Origin: Hibiscus mutabilis
Lineage: Eukaryota > Streptophyta > Magnoliopsida > Malvales > Malvaceae
Reading direction: 5' to 3'
Length of the DNA stretch: 64,000 nucleotides
NCBI GenBank assembly: GCA_019671005.1
Contig: CM033726.1
Coordinates: 19,961,608 to 20,025,607 of the forward strand
The translations under genes were made by a program, and so were the position numbers. The notes under the pieces were generated by a model. It was given only the letters and a program-made list of their open reading frames with translations. It did no database searches and had not been told where the DNA came from. The first letter of the stretch is position 1; each line of letters begins with the position of its first letter. This document shows positions 1 to 9,785 of this stretch, one piece after another.

Positions 1-944
1 CGACTAACTCATTTCATTTAGTTTCTTTTAAATTTTGTTTCACTTTTACATGCATTGAGGATAATGCTTCTCTCGAGTTTGGGGGGGTGTTGGTTTCTAG
101 TTAGTTTCATGTTTAGTTGCATTCATCTTTAGCAATCACATATAGGTTGCATATGTTACTTGCCATGCCTTTAATTGGATTTAATTGCTTAAGACTTGTT
201 GAATATCCAATGATGAATTTTTGCCACTACACTTAATTGAAAGAACCTTTAATTTTAGGATTGCATGAAAAGAACTTAGAATTTTACTATGACGCTGATT
301 TTTTTACACGATTGTGCCTTATTGATTGAAAGAAACTTAGTGAACTTAGGTTGCTTAAAATTTGGGTAAATTGAAAATTAAAATTTAAATTCTTACTAGA
401 GGTGCCCGGAACTGGCTCTAGTAGTAAATACACTTTCTTGCTAGAGGTGCCCAAAACTGGCTCTAGTAGTAAATACACTTTCTTGCTAGAGGTGCCCAAA
501 ACTGGCTCTAGTAGTTAATGCACATTAAAGAATCGCTAGAGGTGCCCGAAATTGGCTCTAGTCGACTAAAATAAAATGAGAAATTGCTTACGTTGCTAGA
601 CTAAAATAAAATGAGAAATTGCTTACGTTGCTAGAGGTGCTCGAAATTGGCTCTAGTGAAAATAAAAATAAATGCCCCGGTAATTAAATTGATAAAGCCT
701 ATTGTTCACATAGAATCTTGAAAATCAACTTGTACACAACTACGCACACACATTGTCACGAGCATTATAGTTTGATTCCGGGTAATTTTTGTGTTATCCG
801 AAAAATTAAAAGGTGATCATACTTTGTGCTACGGTTCCGAGGTTTGAATTCAAGTTTGAAGCATTTCTTTGATGATTAAAGTCTTGGCAAGTAATTGTTA
901 GTTTGCATTGCTTGAGGACAAGCAATAGTTCGAGTTTGGGGGTG
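1..944 (+). mobile_element. 3' noncoding end of an Athila-like Ty3/gypsy element
   Basis: No reading frame of note. Two stretches of the form 'gaggacaa..cgagtttggggg' (about 57-90 and 912-943) are seen; this wording next to a G-rich tract is typical of the region just before the 3' LTR of Athila/Tat elements. The second G tract (936-943) directly precedes the LTR start at 945 and is the likely polypurine tract. The coding part of the element lies to the left of the window. A short tandem array sits at 397-658. Confidence 0.6.
397..658 (+). repeat. Tandem array with CTAGAG/CTCTAG inverted ends
   Basis: About five copies of a segment starting CTAGAGGTGCCC and ending GGCTCTAG, with spacers of 20-35 bp. 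Starts are near 397, 442, 486, 536 and 631; a partial copy at 596 duplicates the spacer. The first two periods are about 45 bp. Within each copy the first and last six bases (CTAGAG, CTCTAG) are inverted repeats, so each unit could fold as a small hairpin. Confidence 0.8.
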
Positions 945-2521
945 TGATAACTGTTCAAAAGTACTATTTTTATTACCCTTTTTACTCATATTATTGTTAG
1001 ACTTAAGCTCATATTAGTTGCATAATTAGTCATTCATGCATTAATTCATGTTTCTTTCCACCATTGAGCTTGATTACATAACTTGGTGATTTTTGTGGAA
1101 AAAGATGCTGCTTTGGTGTGTTTTTGTGTGTGTGCAAAATCACTTGCCTAAACAAGGCTAGAACCAGTTGCCAGGGTAGTGCATGAAGGAGATGCCGAGC
1201 TAGTTGCCATGGCAATGCTTGAAGGAGATGCCGAGCTAGTTGCCAAGGAAAATTTCGACAAAGAATAAGATGATATGGTAGTCGAAATTGATGACTAGAT
1301 AAGCCCAAGATGACGTGGAGCAAAGTTAAATTCCAAAGGAGTTTGATTTCCATGAAGAGGTTAAAGAGAAATTAAATCCCAAGAAGATAGGAGAAGTTCT
1401 AGAAGGAATTTAAATATAATAAAGAATTATATTCTTTAAAGATAATTTAATTCCAACTTAACTTCCTCCTCAAGAAGGATTTTGACCTAGCCATCTCCTA
1501 TTTAAAGGACCAAGCCGTCAAAGAGAGGTGAGCAAGAGACGGAAAATTTTGACAACCCCATAGAGCAAGAAGAGGGAAAATTTCGACAACTCCAAAGGGC
1601 AAGAAGGAATAGATTTCGGCAAGAGAAAGGGGGAGAGAGTTCGATTTCTTCTTCTTTGCTTCCATTAGATTCATGGTTTGGGGATTATTCTTTGTATATC
1701 TTTTGAACCCAACCATGAACTAACTTGATTGGTTGGGGTTATTGTGTTTTTTTGTTGTAAGAAACAATTGGATTTTGTTTTGGTAATAAGAGTTTGCACT
1801 TTTCTATTCAAGGTTTATTCATTCTTGGTTCTTATTTTTGTTAGCGAGTGAATTGGGAGAGGATCTCGTAACTTCATCTATTTATCTAATATCGGGAGAG
1901 TTAGATTCAAGAAACGAATGAGTATGATATTTATTCAATCTATTGATGGTGAAGATTAATTCGGATTAGGAATAGGTCAAGGATTTCAACGGCTAAGAGG
2001 AGCGCAAGATTGGTTGTTGTTCACCCTTGATTCACGCAGGGATGTATTATCAAGGCATGCACAAGTAGCTAGAGTTTCGACTTAGGGATAAGAAGAAACC
2101 ATTGAAGAATGCTCTGCCGAACCTTGAAGTTGCTGCCCATACGCCCAAGTAGTTGCCCAGCTAGTCGCCCAGGCAACCATCAATTAGTTGCAAAGGCAAC
2201 CCCGCTGTGCAAGTTGCCACGGCAACTGAGTTTCCCTTGCACTCTTTTACCAAGACGATCCAATCGGCTATCACACCTCAACTCATGATAACCTGGCCTA
2301 TTCACTCTATTTTAATTTCATCTATTCTTTTAGTTTATTGCTCTTAGTTTTCTCGTTAATTAAAACCTCTATTATCAATTGTGTTTTTATTTTCACAGTG
2401 CAGTAACTTAAGCAAAGTGGCCCAAACCAATCCCTGTAGAAATGATACTCGATACTCGTATCACTTTATTACTTGTGACATGTATACTTGCACATTTGCG
2501 TAGCACTTATTACACGCAACA
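945..2521 (+). mobile_element. 3' LTR of the Athila-like element
   Basis: Begins TGATAACTG right after the G-rich tract and ends near 2521 with a stretch of the type 'gatactcgatactcg...ttattacttgtgac...cttgcac', the usual 3' end of Athila/Tat LTRs. About 1.58 kb. No coding sequence. Contains a local duplication around 1183-1245 (repeated 'gaaggagatgccgagctag'). The right border is set by the RNase H code of element A resuming at 2522; CTTAC (2522-2526) would be the right copy of the target duplication, the left copy being outside the window. Confidence 0.65.
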
Positions 2522-2760
2522 CTTACGCTTCAAGGAAACTAAAACCACACGAGTCAAACTACCCTACACACGATCTGGAATTGGCAGCTATCATGCTTGC
2601 ACTCAAAGTTTGGTTATCGACTACCATTCGAGGAAAGCAAACGTGGTTGCTGATGCCCTTTGTCGCAAACCATACTCGGGTAAACCCTTAAATCTAAATC
2701 CTAGAATAATCCATTCGAATTAGACCTTTCTTGACTTACAATTAACTATTTGAAAATCTT
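2522..2760 (+). pseudogene. RNase H remnant of element A (Ty3/gypsy)
   Basis: The frame opens with YASRKLKPHE and runs through THDLELAAI and LALKVW, the C-terminal RNase H block of Ty3/gypsy pol. It then jumps to a second frame reading KANVVADAL, the tether between RNase H and integrase. About 45-50 residues that normally sit between these (the YTDHKSLKY region) are missing, so this is a deletion plus frameshift and not a working enzyme. The 5' side is cut by the Athila-like LTR; reverse transcriptase, protease and gag of element A should lie left of the window. Confidence 0.8.
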
Positions 2761-3904
2761 CCTTAATGATATTTTCCATTCATTTTTAGCTTCCTTGGCT
2801 ATCAATGCTCATTTTTATTTATCCAAAGGACGAAAATTATTGTCTGAACTTCAAGTTCAATCTAGTCTAATCTTGAAAATCAAAGAAATCCAACAAATTG
2901 ATCCAGATCTTTAGAAGGTCATGTCCAAGTTAGACTCTGAGTCTAATTCTGACTTCTCCCTTAAGACGAATGGACTCCTCTATTTCAAGGATAGAGTATG
3001 TGTTCCTAACAACGAAGGACTAAGGCACGAGATGTTACAAGAACTCACCAAAGCTCTTTCTCGATTCACCCTGGATCGGTTAAGATGTACAAGGTCCTAA
3101 AGCCACTATACTGGTGGCCAGGCATGAAATCGGCTATCACAGACTTTGTTTTAAAGTGCTTAACTTGTCAGAGGATCAAAGCCGAGCATCAAGTCCCCAC
3201 CGGATTACTCCAACCAATCGAATTCCCTCAGTGGAAATGGGATCATATTACAATGGACTTCGTTACTAGTCTTCCTTCCACTCCAAGAAAGAATGAGGTT
3301 GTATGGGTGATTGTTGATAGATTCACAAAGTCTACTCATTTCATCCTTGTTCGAATGAACACGAGCTTGGAAACCTTAGCCGAGCTATACATCTGTGAAG
3401 TGATTCAATTACACGATGTACCCACAGTTATAATCTCCGATCGAGACCTTAGATTTGCTTCTCGATTCTGAAATTCCTTGCAAAAAGCCCTTGGAACTAA
3501 AGTGCACCTTAGTACAGCCTTTCATCCTAAATCAGATGGATAATCTGAAAGAATCATACAAGTACTTGAAGACATGCTACGTGCTTGTGTTATAGATTTC
3601 GGAAAGAACTGGGAGAAATCTCTACCCCTAGTAGAGTTTGCTTACAATAGCAGCTACCAGACATCTATCCAGATGGCTCCCTTCAAAGCTCTATACGAAA
3701 GGAAATGTAGGACTCCCTTGTGCTGGTCTGAACTGGGAGAAAACATGGTTTTGGGACCTCAATTACTCAGAGAAACCGAGGAACAAGTTCAAATCATACA
3801 TGATCGATTGAAGCAAGCTTTCGATAGACAAAAAGCCTATGCAGACTTGAAAAGGAGAGACATCCAATACAATGTTGGAGACAAAGTCTTCCTCAAAGTG
3901 TCCC
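2761..3904 (+). pseudogene. Integrase remnant of element A, first part
   Basis: Integrase inserts the retrotransposon cDNA into chromosomes. After a degraded stretch (2761-2940), the frame shows LLYFKDRVCVP, then LYWWPGMK and the CLTCQRIK half of the HHCC zinc site (from 3085). The catalytic core shows MDFVTSLP (first Asp), ISDRDLRF (second Asp) and SERIIQ (Glu). Breaks: the His half of the zinc site is altered, a stop follows RFASRF (about 3469) and another replaces the Gln before SERI (about 3541). The frame runs open to KVFLKVS at 3904, where solo LTR A2 enters, and resumes at 9354. Old and inactive, but the reading frame on both sides of the insertion still matches. Confidence 0.88.
3900..3904 (+). 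other. Target site duplication of solo LTR A2, left copy (GTCCC)
   Basis: GTCCC directly before TGTAATACCCC. The same five bases follow the other end of the LTR at 9354-9358. Removing the insert and one copy makes integrase code read LKVSPWKKV without a break. Confidence 0.93.
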
Positions 3905-5770
3905 TGTAATACCCCAAAGTGCAGCCTAGAACTTTGACATTAATTTGATGTAATTCAAATTGTAATATCCCAAAAATGGGCTTAGGAATATACTACAAAT
4001 TGGTACTAGTTAAATAGTTATAGAATTACCCTTATTAGACTAATTAAGTCTAGGATCAAATTGAAATAAAAGGAAGAAAAGATAGCTAATGTCTAAATGA
4101 CTAAAATGTTGTAGCCAACAAGTTAGAGTGCCAAATTAAAAGGATCAAGTTGAAACAAGAATTAAACAAAGAAATTGCATGGTAATTAGACCATTATTCT
4201 ATAATGGAATACATGTGTCAAGTTTAATACACACATGGCATGGAGAAGGGTGTTGGCTGGCCATATTGTTGAATCAAAGAGAAAACAAAAAAAAATTGAA
4301 TCTTCTTCTTCATTCTTGCTGCCATAACCGAGAGCTAGAGTGAGAGGGAGAGAAAACTTTGTTCTTCCATGGAAAATGAAGAGATAAGTTTAGAATTAAA
4401 GTGATATTGCAATCATCCAACCGGTTAACATTAGGAGAAAGGTATAATGCTTGATTTCTTACTTGAATTCCATGTTTGAATCTTATATTTTGATGTTGTT
4501 GCTGCCTAATTTGATTAGGATGGAAGATATGTATGTTATTGTGATGAAAGTTCTAAGGTTCCTTGAAATTTTGAATGTTGTGATCAAATTGCTAATAAAG
4601 AAATATGTATTTTGCTGGAAACTTGAATGTTCATGCTGGAAATTGCTATGATTGCTGGAAATTGCTATGATTGCTGGAAATTTAGGTGCTAAATTAGTAT
4701 GATTGAATGTAACAAGGAATGAAACTGATTTGATCACATTGCTAGATAAGATTGTGTAAACATGCATGATTTTGTAAAATGCCCTGTTTTGAGAACATTG
4801 GTAGGTGAATAGAACTGACCTAGACTTGTATGAGAATGTATATAAATTGAATTAACATGCTAGAAATGTCATCTAAGTGAGTAATGAAGCTAGAAACACA
4901 AACTAGTGTAATCTGCCCAGAAAACTTTGTTATGGGCAGTAACTTTGAAAAATCACCATAAATAGTACAAAGGGAATTTAAGGCTGGAAATTTTATGGAT
5001 AATGACTTAACATGTCTAATTTCATTAGGAGAAAACAGAACTGAATTCTGGATTGTATAAAGAATTGTAGAAATGAAACACTAAGGACAATGCAAACTGT
5101 CCAATGTTGTAAATTGCCCTGTCTTTAAACTAAAAACTGTATTAATTGGGAAAGAATTAAAATGCAAGGCCTATACGGTTAGAAACATAATTAAGTTATC
5201 TCTCCAACGGTGTAAACCAATTGAAATTATGACGTACGGAATGAAAGTTATGCATGTTTAAGTAAACAGTGCACATGCTGCCAGGCAATAGCAGCAGTAG
5301 CCTTGATGTTTTGAAATGTATGTTTTGAAATGAATGAATTATGTGTTGTTGCCCTGTTTTGAATAAATGAATGTACTTGTCTTGATCTTGATTTACTTGT
5401 ATGAATTGTTAGAGCAAGGAGTAAACCTTGTGGAGGAAGAAAGGAGTGGCCAAGCTAGTGGCAAACACAAAGGAATTTGGATCCAAGACTAGCTAAGCTT
5501 GGAGTATTGTGAGTGTAGTTTACAATAGGGTTAGGACTTAGGTCCTAACCAAATATGCATGACTATATTCTTGTTATTGATATGCCATGATAATGAACTT
5601 AATTTAACTTGAATATGAGTAAAAAGGGAAGATGGAACTAAATCAAAATTGTGTTTTAAGTGATATCATGAAAATTGATAACTTAAGTAGAAAGAAAAGT
5701 GAAAACAAATGTACGAATCCATGACTTGGATTGACTTAATTGAATGCCTACTTCTTGAAATGATTGCTAT

Positions 5771-5967
5771 TTGAAAAGCTTGTCACTTGAGGTGCTTGAA
5801 ATGTTATCTAATTGAAATGCTTGAATTCTTGTACTTGAAATGTGATCTAATTGAAATGCTTGGATCCTTGTACTTGAAATATGATCTAATTGAAATGCTT
5901 GGATCCTTGTACTTGAAACATGACCTATTTGAAATGCTTGATTCCGTGTCTTGGATGTATTCATTTG
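5771..5967 (+). repeat. 39-bp tandem repeat inside LTR A2
   Basis: Units start at about 5773, 5812, 5851, 5890 and 5929, each beginning TTGAAATGCTTG and ending GATCTAA. Period 39 bp, about five copies. Because 39 is a multiple of three, short open frames appear on both strands here; they are repeat artefacts. Confidence 0.85.
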
Positions 5968-6110
5968 AGTTTCTTGCTTAGAATTGCTCTTATGATATAA
6001 ATACTTGTAAAAATGATATAAACCATGAATATAAAGACATGACTAGATGCCTAAAAATGGCATATAATTCGAATAGCTTACTTGAGCAACAAGTAAACTT
6101 ATGAAATGAA

Positions 6111-6310
6111 GAGCTAAGGCTCAACTAGCCTAAGGGCTAAGCTCGATCTTGAAATACTTGCTTAAATATAATCCTTGAACATGAGATGTAATGCCTTGAA
6201 CATGAAACACACGAAAACGTCAAACAAAATTTAAGAGCTAAGGCTTAACTAGCCTAAGGGCTAAGCATGATATTGCTATAACTTGCTTGAATGTAATTCT
6301 CGAATATGAA
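6111..6310 (+). repeat. Direct duplication, about 124-bp period, in LTR A2
   Basis: GAGCTAAGGC followed by AACTAGCCTAAGGGCTAAGC occurs at 6111 and again at 6235, with similar following sequence for about 75 bp. Inside each copy, 'agcctaagggctaagc' is itself a near-palindrome. Confidence 0.75.
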
Positions 6311-7178
6311 TTGTCTCAACTTGAACATGAAAGCATAAAACATAAGAACAACAACAAGCTTTAAAGTATAAGAATACCTCTCTAATAAAAGCTTAAAGAT
6401 TGAAAAGACTTAAATTGTCTACAATGGAAGTCCTTGGATACAATGGTATGATGCATGGCATACTTGGGACTACGGTCCATGAGCCACGGCTCAGGGGTAC
6501 GCCCCATTACATGTAATATGTTATTGGCGACAGTTGGACGTAATGAGGGAGTTGTACGGGTGGCGACAGTTGGTTGGATAGTGAGAAGTATAGGATTGAC
6601 ATGTTTCTGATATTAGCCATTGCTATGTGCTTTGAGATACGTATCTCTTGGACCTTTATGGTCAAACACGGGCCAATGTTATTCATGACCAATTGTGACC
6701 CAAGGCAAACATGATCAGAAGATATGAACCTTATTGAGAAATTGAATAAGAAATTCAAAAGAAAATCTTGAATACTTGAATTATATCTTGAAATACTTAA
6801 ATTACTTGACAAGAAATCTTGAACACTTGAATCACTTGACATGAATCCTTGAAATACTCAAATTGCTTGACATGTAATGCTTGATTCTTGACATGAAACT
6901 CTTGAAATGATAATTGCCTATGTTTGAACCTTGTATTGTATGATTTGCTACTTGGAATGGCTTATGGTCTCACTTGAGTTAATGATTACTTGATTGGTTT
7001 GCTTGAGTTGCTTGACATGCAAACTTGATTACTTGAACATATTACTTGACTTGTATACTCGAATTCCTTGTTACATGATTGTTACTTGAAAAGATCTCGA
7101 TCTTACTTGAATTAATAAATGTTGCTGCCATGTACATCTTGGAAATGAAAATATAGACTGTTTTGTGTACGTTAATTA

Positions 7179-7603
7179 TGTATACATGCGTTGCTGCTCG
7201 AAATAACATGATTAATGCTCGAATTGGACTGTTTTGTGTATGTTAATTTTGTATACATGTGTTGCTACTCGGAATAACATGATTAATGCTTGAATTGGAC
7301 TGTTTTGTGTATGTTAATTATGTATACATGCGTTGCTGCTCGGAATAACATGATTAATGCTCGAATTGGACTGTTTTGTGTATGTTAATTTTGTATACAT
7401 GCGTTGCTGCTCGGAATAACATGATTAATGCTCGAATTGGACTATTTTTGTATATGTTAATTTTGTATACATGCGTTACTGCTCGGAATAACATGATTAA
7501 TGCTCGAATTGGACTGTTTTTTGTATGTTAATTATGTATACATGCGTTGTTGCTCGGAATAACATGATTAATGCTCGAATTGGACTGCTTTGTGTGCTAA
7601 TTA
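7179..7603 (+). repeat. 71-bp tandem array (six units) in LTR A2
   Basis: Units start at 7179, 7250, 7321, 7392, 7464 and 7535, each opening TGTATACATG and containing GCTCGAATTGGACTG. Lengths are 69-72 bp, mostly 71. Sequence divergence between units is low by eye, so the array is much younger than the surrounding LTR or has been homogenised. Confidence 0.92.
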
Positions 7604-7612
7604 TGTATACAT

Positions 7613-7800
7613 GAGTGTTGCTGCCATGTACACCTTGTACATGAAAATATGGATTGTTTTATGTGATTAACATGTATTGCTTGAGTGTTGCTGTCATGTA
7701 CACCTTGTACATGAAAATATAGATTGTTTTATGTGATTAACATGTATTGCTTGAGTGTTGCTGCCATGTACACCTTGTACATGAAAATATGGACTGATTG
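7613..7800 (+). repeat. 70-bp tandem array next to the 71-bp array
   Basis: Units start at 7613, 7683 and 7753 (last one partial), opening GAGTGTTGCTGCCATGTACA. Both periods are exactly 70 bp. A single related copy lies upstream of the first array (about 7123-7180) and reads across into it, so both arrays probably arose from one ancestral unit of about 70 bp. Confidence 0.88.
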
Positions 7801-9353
7801 GAATAAATTAGAGGTCATCATGAACTGTTTTGCAATACAAGAATGTATAAACATGTATAATGGACAATTAAGTAATAAGGCTTAAATTAAAGAAAGTAAG
7901 CAAGCAATAGTTAAGGCTTAAGGCTTACATGATATTTAAAATGTATACTTGTACACTTGATAAACTTGTCACATGAAATGCTACTCAAAATGAACTTATA
8001 CTCTCACTTGAATCAATGTGTATAAATTGTGAACATATTTTGAATAATAAGCTTGAAATAAATTGTGACTATCTTACTTGACATGGAAATGTTGTGATTT
8101 GCCTAAACATGTTATCGATTGACTTGAAATGATTGAAGATTGAATTGCGATCTATGATTTTGCTTGTCATGCTATCTTGCTATTAGAATGATACTAGAAA
8201 ATGTTTACTTGATAATTACTCGATAAGCTTACCATGCTGCTTGATTTGCTTGACAAAATGGATTCTTAACATATGCTTGCCTTGATATTTGATTGCCATA
8301 AATATGATGATACATGAGTTTATGATTTTTGCTTGACTTGGAATGCTATAAACCTTAATAGGGTTACTTGATTAATGGAGACATGACATAATAATTGGTT
8401 AGAACTAGTACTACCTCACTAAGTACATATTGTACTTGTCACTCTCGTTTTCTCTCTTCCCAAATCATAGGTTAAGTGCTTTAAGGTGAATTACTTGATC
8501 CCGAAGTCAGACTTCTCGAGCCTGAAGTATGACATAAGCAAGAGCTAAAGCATGAATCCATACTTGTTTGTAATGCTCCTAGTGGTTGGTGGCATCTAGA
8601 TTTGTATATAGTTAAGCTAGGCCATGCATTTGATATTTTGAAAGCTTGTATATGATTATGAAATTGGCCTCTAATGTGCGAAGGCTTGATTGCTTAAATC
8701 TGAAGTATGTAATGACCTAATTTTCTCATGAATGGAATAGTAAGCTGTGCATGTAGGAACATTGAGATTAAATGAACACTTGCTGGCCATTGTATGCTAT
8801 TCGAATGTCACATGTTCTTGGGTAAGTAGTAGTTAACTTTGAATGAAAATTGGAAGTAACCAATCAAAGTAAAGACCTATAATGAATAAGGAATTTGCTT
8901 ATGCTTATATGACTAAATATGAGGTCTAGATGGTAACTTATCACGAATGATAAACATGTTATGCTTGCTTGAGATTGGTTTGAATGTATGTACACATAAG
9001 CATGACTAGGTGAACCTACATGAAACATCTACATGACTTGAACATAATGAGATTGGGTACATAAGAATATGTTTTTGTCTAAGTATGATATATGAATGCT
9101 AAGCATGGTCACCTGTTTAAATAGTAGACACTTTAAATGTAGAATTGCAAATGTATAACCAAGATTGGTAATCTAGGGTGAATAAAATGCATATGCTTGT
9201 TGTATGATAATATATGAAAGTTTAAATGCCTTGTTAGTCACTCAACTCATCTAATAGGGATGAGTTCTTGAAAAGTTTTAAATTATTCGTGTTTTCAGTG
9301 TTCCCCGTAACTCTCCTTAGCCGATTTACTACTAAATCGGGTGGGGTGTTATA

Positions 9354-9358
9354 GTCCC
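9354..9358 (+). other. Target site duplication of solo LTR A2, right copy (GTCCC)
   Basis: Immediately after GGGGTGTTATA. Matches 3900-3904. Confidence 0.93.
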
Positions 9359-9771
9359 CTTGGAAAAAAGTCTTTCGATTTGGAAGAAAAGGGGAACTCA
9401 GTCCCCGATTCATTGGTCCGTTTGAAATCATTGAAAGGATAGGGCTAGTGGCCTATCGATTAGCTCTTCCCAGTGAATTTGACAAGATTCATAATGTCTT
9501 CCACGTGTCTATGCTCCAAAGATATAGATCTGACCCATCCCATGTCCTTAAGCCTGAAGAAGTTGAGTTGAATCCTGACCTATCATATGAAGAAGAGCCA
9601 ATACGAATACTTGAAAAAGAAGTTAGAAGACTCTGAAACAAGAATGTTCCCTTGGTGAAAGTGTTATGGACGAATCATAAAATGGAAGAGGCAACTTGGG
9701 AACCTGAGCCTACGATGAGAGATAAATATCCTCACTTGTTCAACTCAGGTAAATTCGAGGGAGAATTTATT
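9354..9771 (+). pseudogene. Integrase C-terminal end with chromodomain-like tail, element A
   Basis: Direct continuation of the integrase cut at 3904. The frame reads the GPY/F-type module (RFIGPFEI), then AYRLALP, NVFHVSMLQRY, DPSHVL, YEEEPIRIL, and finally the chromodomain-like tail VKVLWTNHKMEEATWEPE and KYPHLF. A stop (TGA at 9634-9636) lies between RRL and NKNVPLV; otherwise the frame stays open to the polypurine tract. In chromoviruses this tail is thought to steer integration to marked heterochromatin. Inactive because the upstream gene is broken. Confidence 0.9.
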
Positions 9772-9785
9772 TTAAGGGGGAGAAT
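9772..9785 (+). other. Polypurine tract of element A
   Basis: TTAAGGGGGAGAAT directly before the 3' LTR start. This is the plus-strand primer of Ty3/gypsy elements. The same signal, with small changes, is found at 15559-15571 and, on the minus strand, at 28547-28565, 37454-37468 and 55602-55617. Confidence 0.85.

Larger units (their letters stand above)
3905..9353 (+). mobile_element. 5.4-kb solo LTR (A2) of the same family as element A
   Basis: Starts TGTAATACCCC, ends GGGGTGTTATA, and is bounded by the five-base duplication GTCCC. No primer site, polypurine tract or pol code lies inside, so this is one LTR left by LTR-LTR recombination. Blocks match element A's 3' LTR (9786-12399) in the same order: 4010-4260 with 9955-10210, 4820-5090 with 10760-10990, 6440-6600 with 10998-11095, 8400-8640 with 11550-11780, and 9220-9353 with 12281-12399. 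It is about twice as long as that LTR; the extra length is largely tandem repeats and TTGCTTGA/CTTGAAATG-rich sequence. A donor-like AAAG/GTATAA is at 4441 and the shared hairpin block at 8414. Confidence 0.9.

Noticed and set aside
5767..5981. Small open frames on both strands (64-65 residues)
   Set aside because: Product of the 39-bp tandem repeat inside LTR A2.
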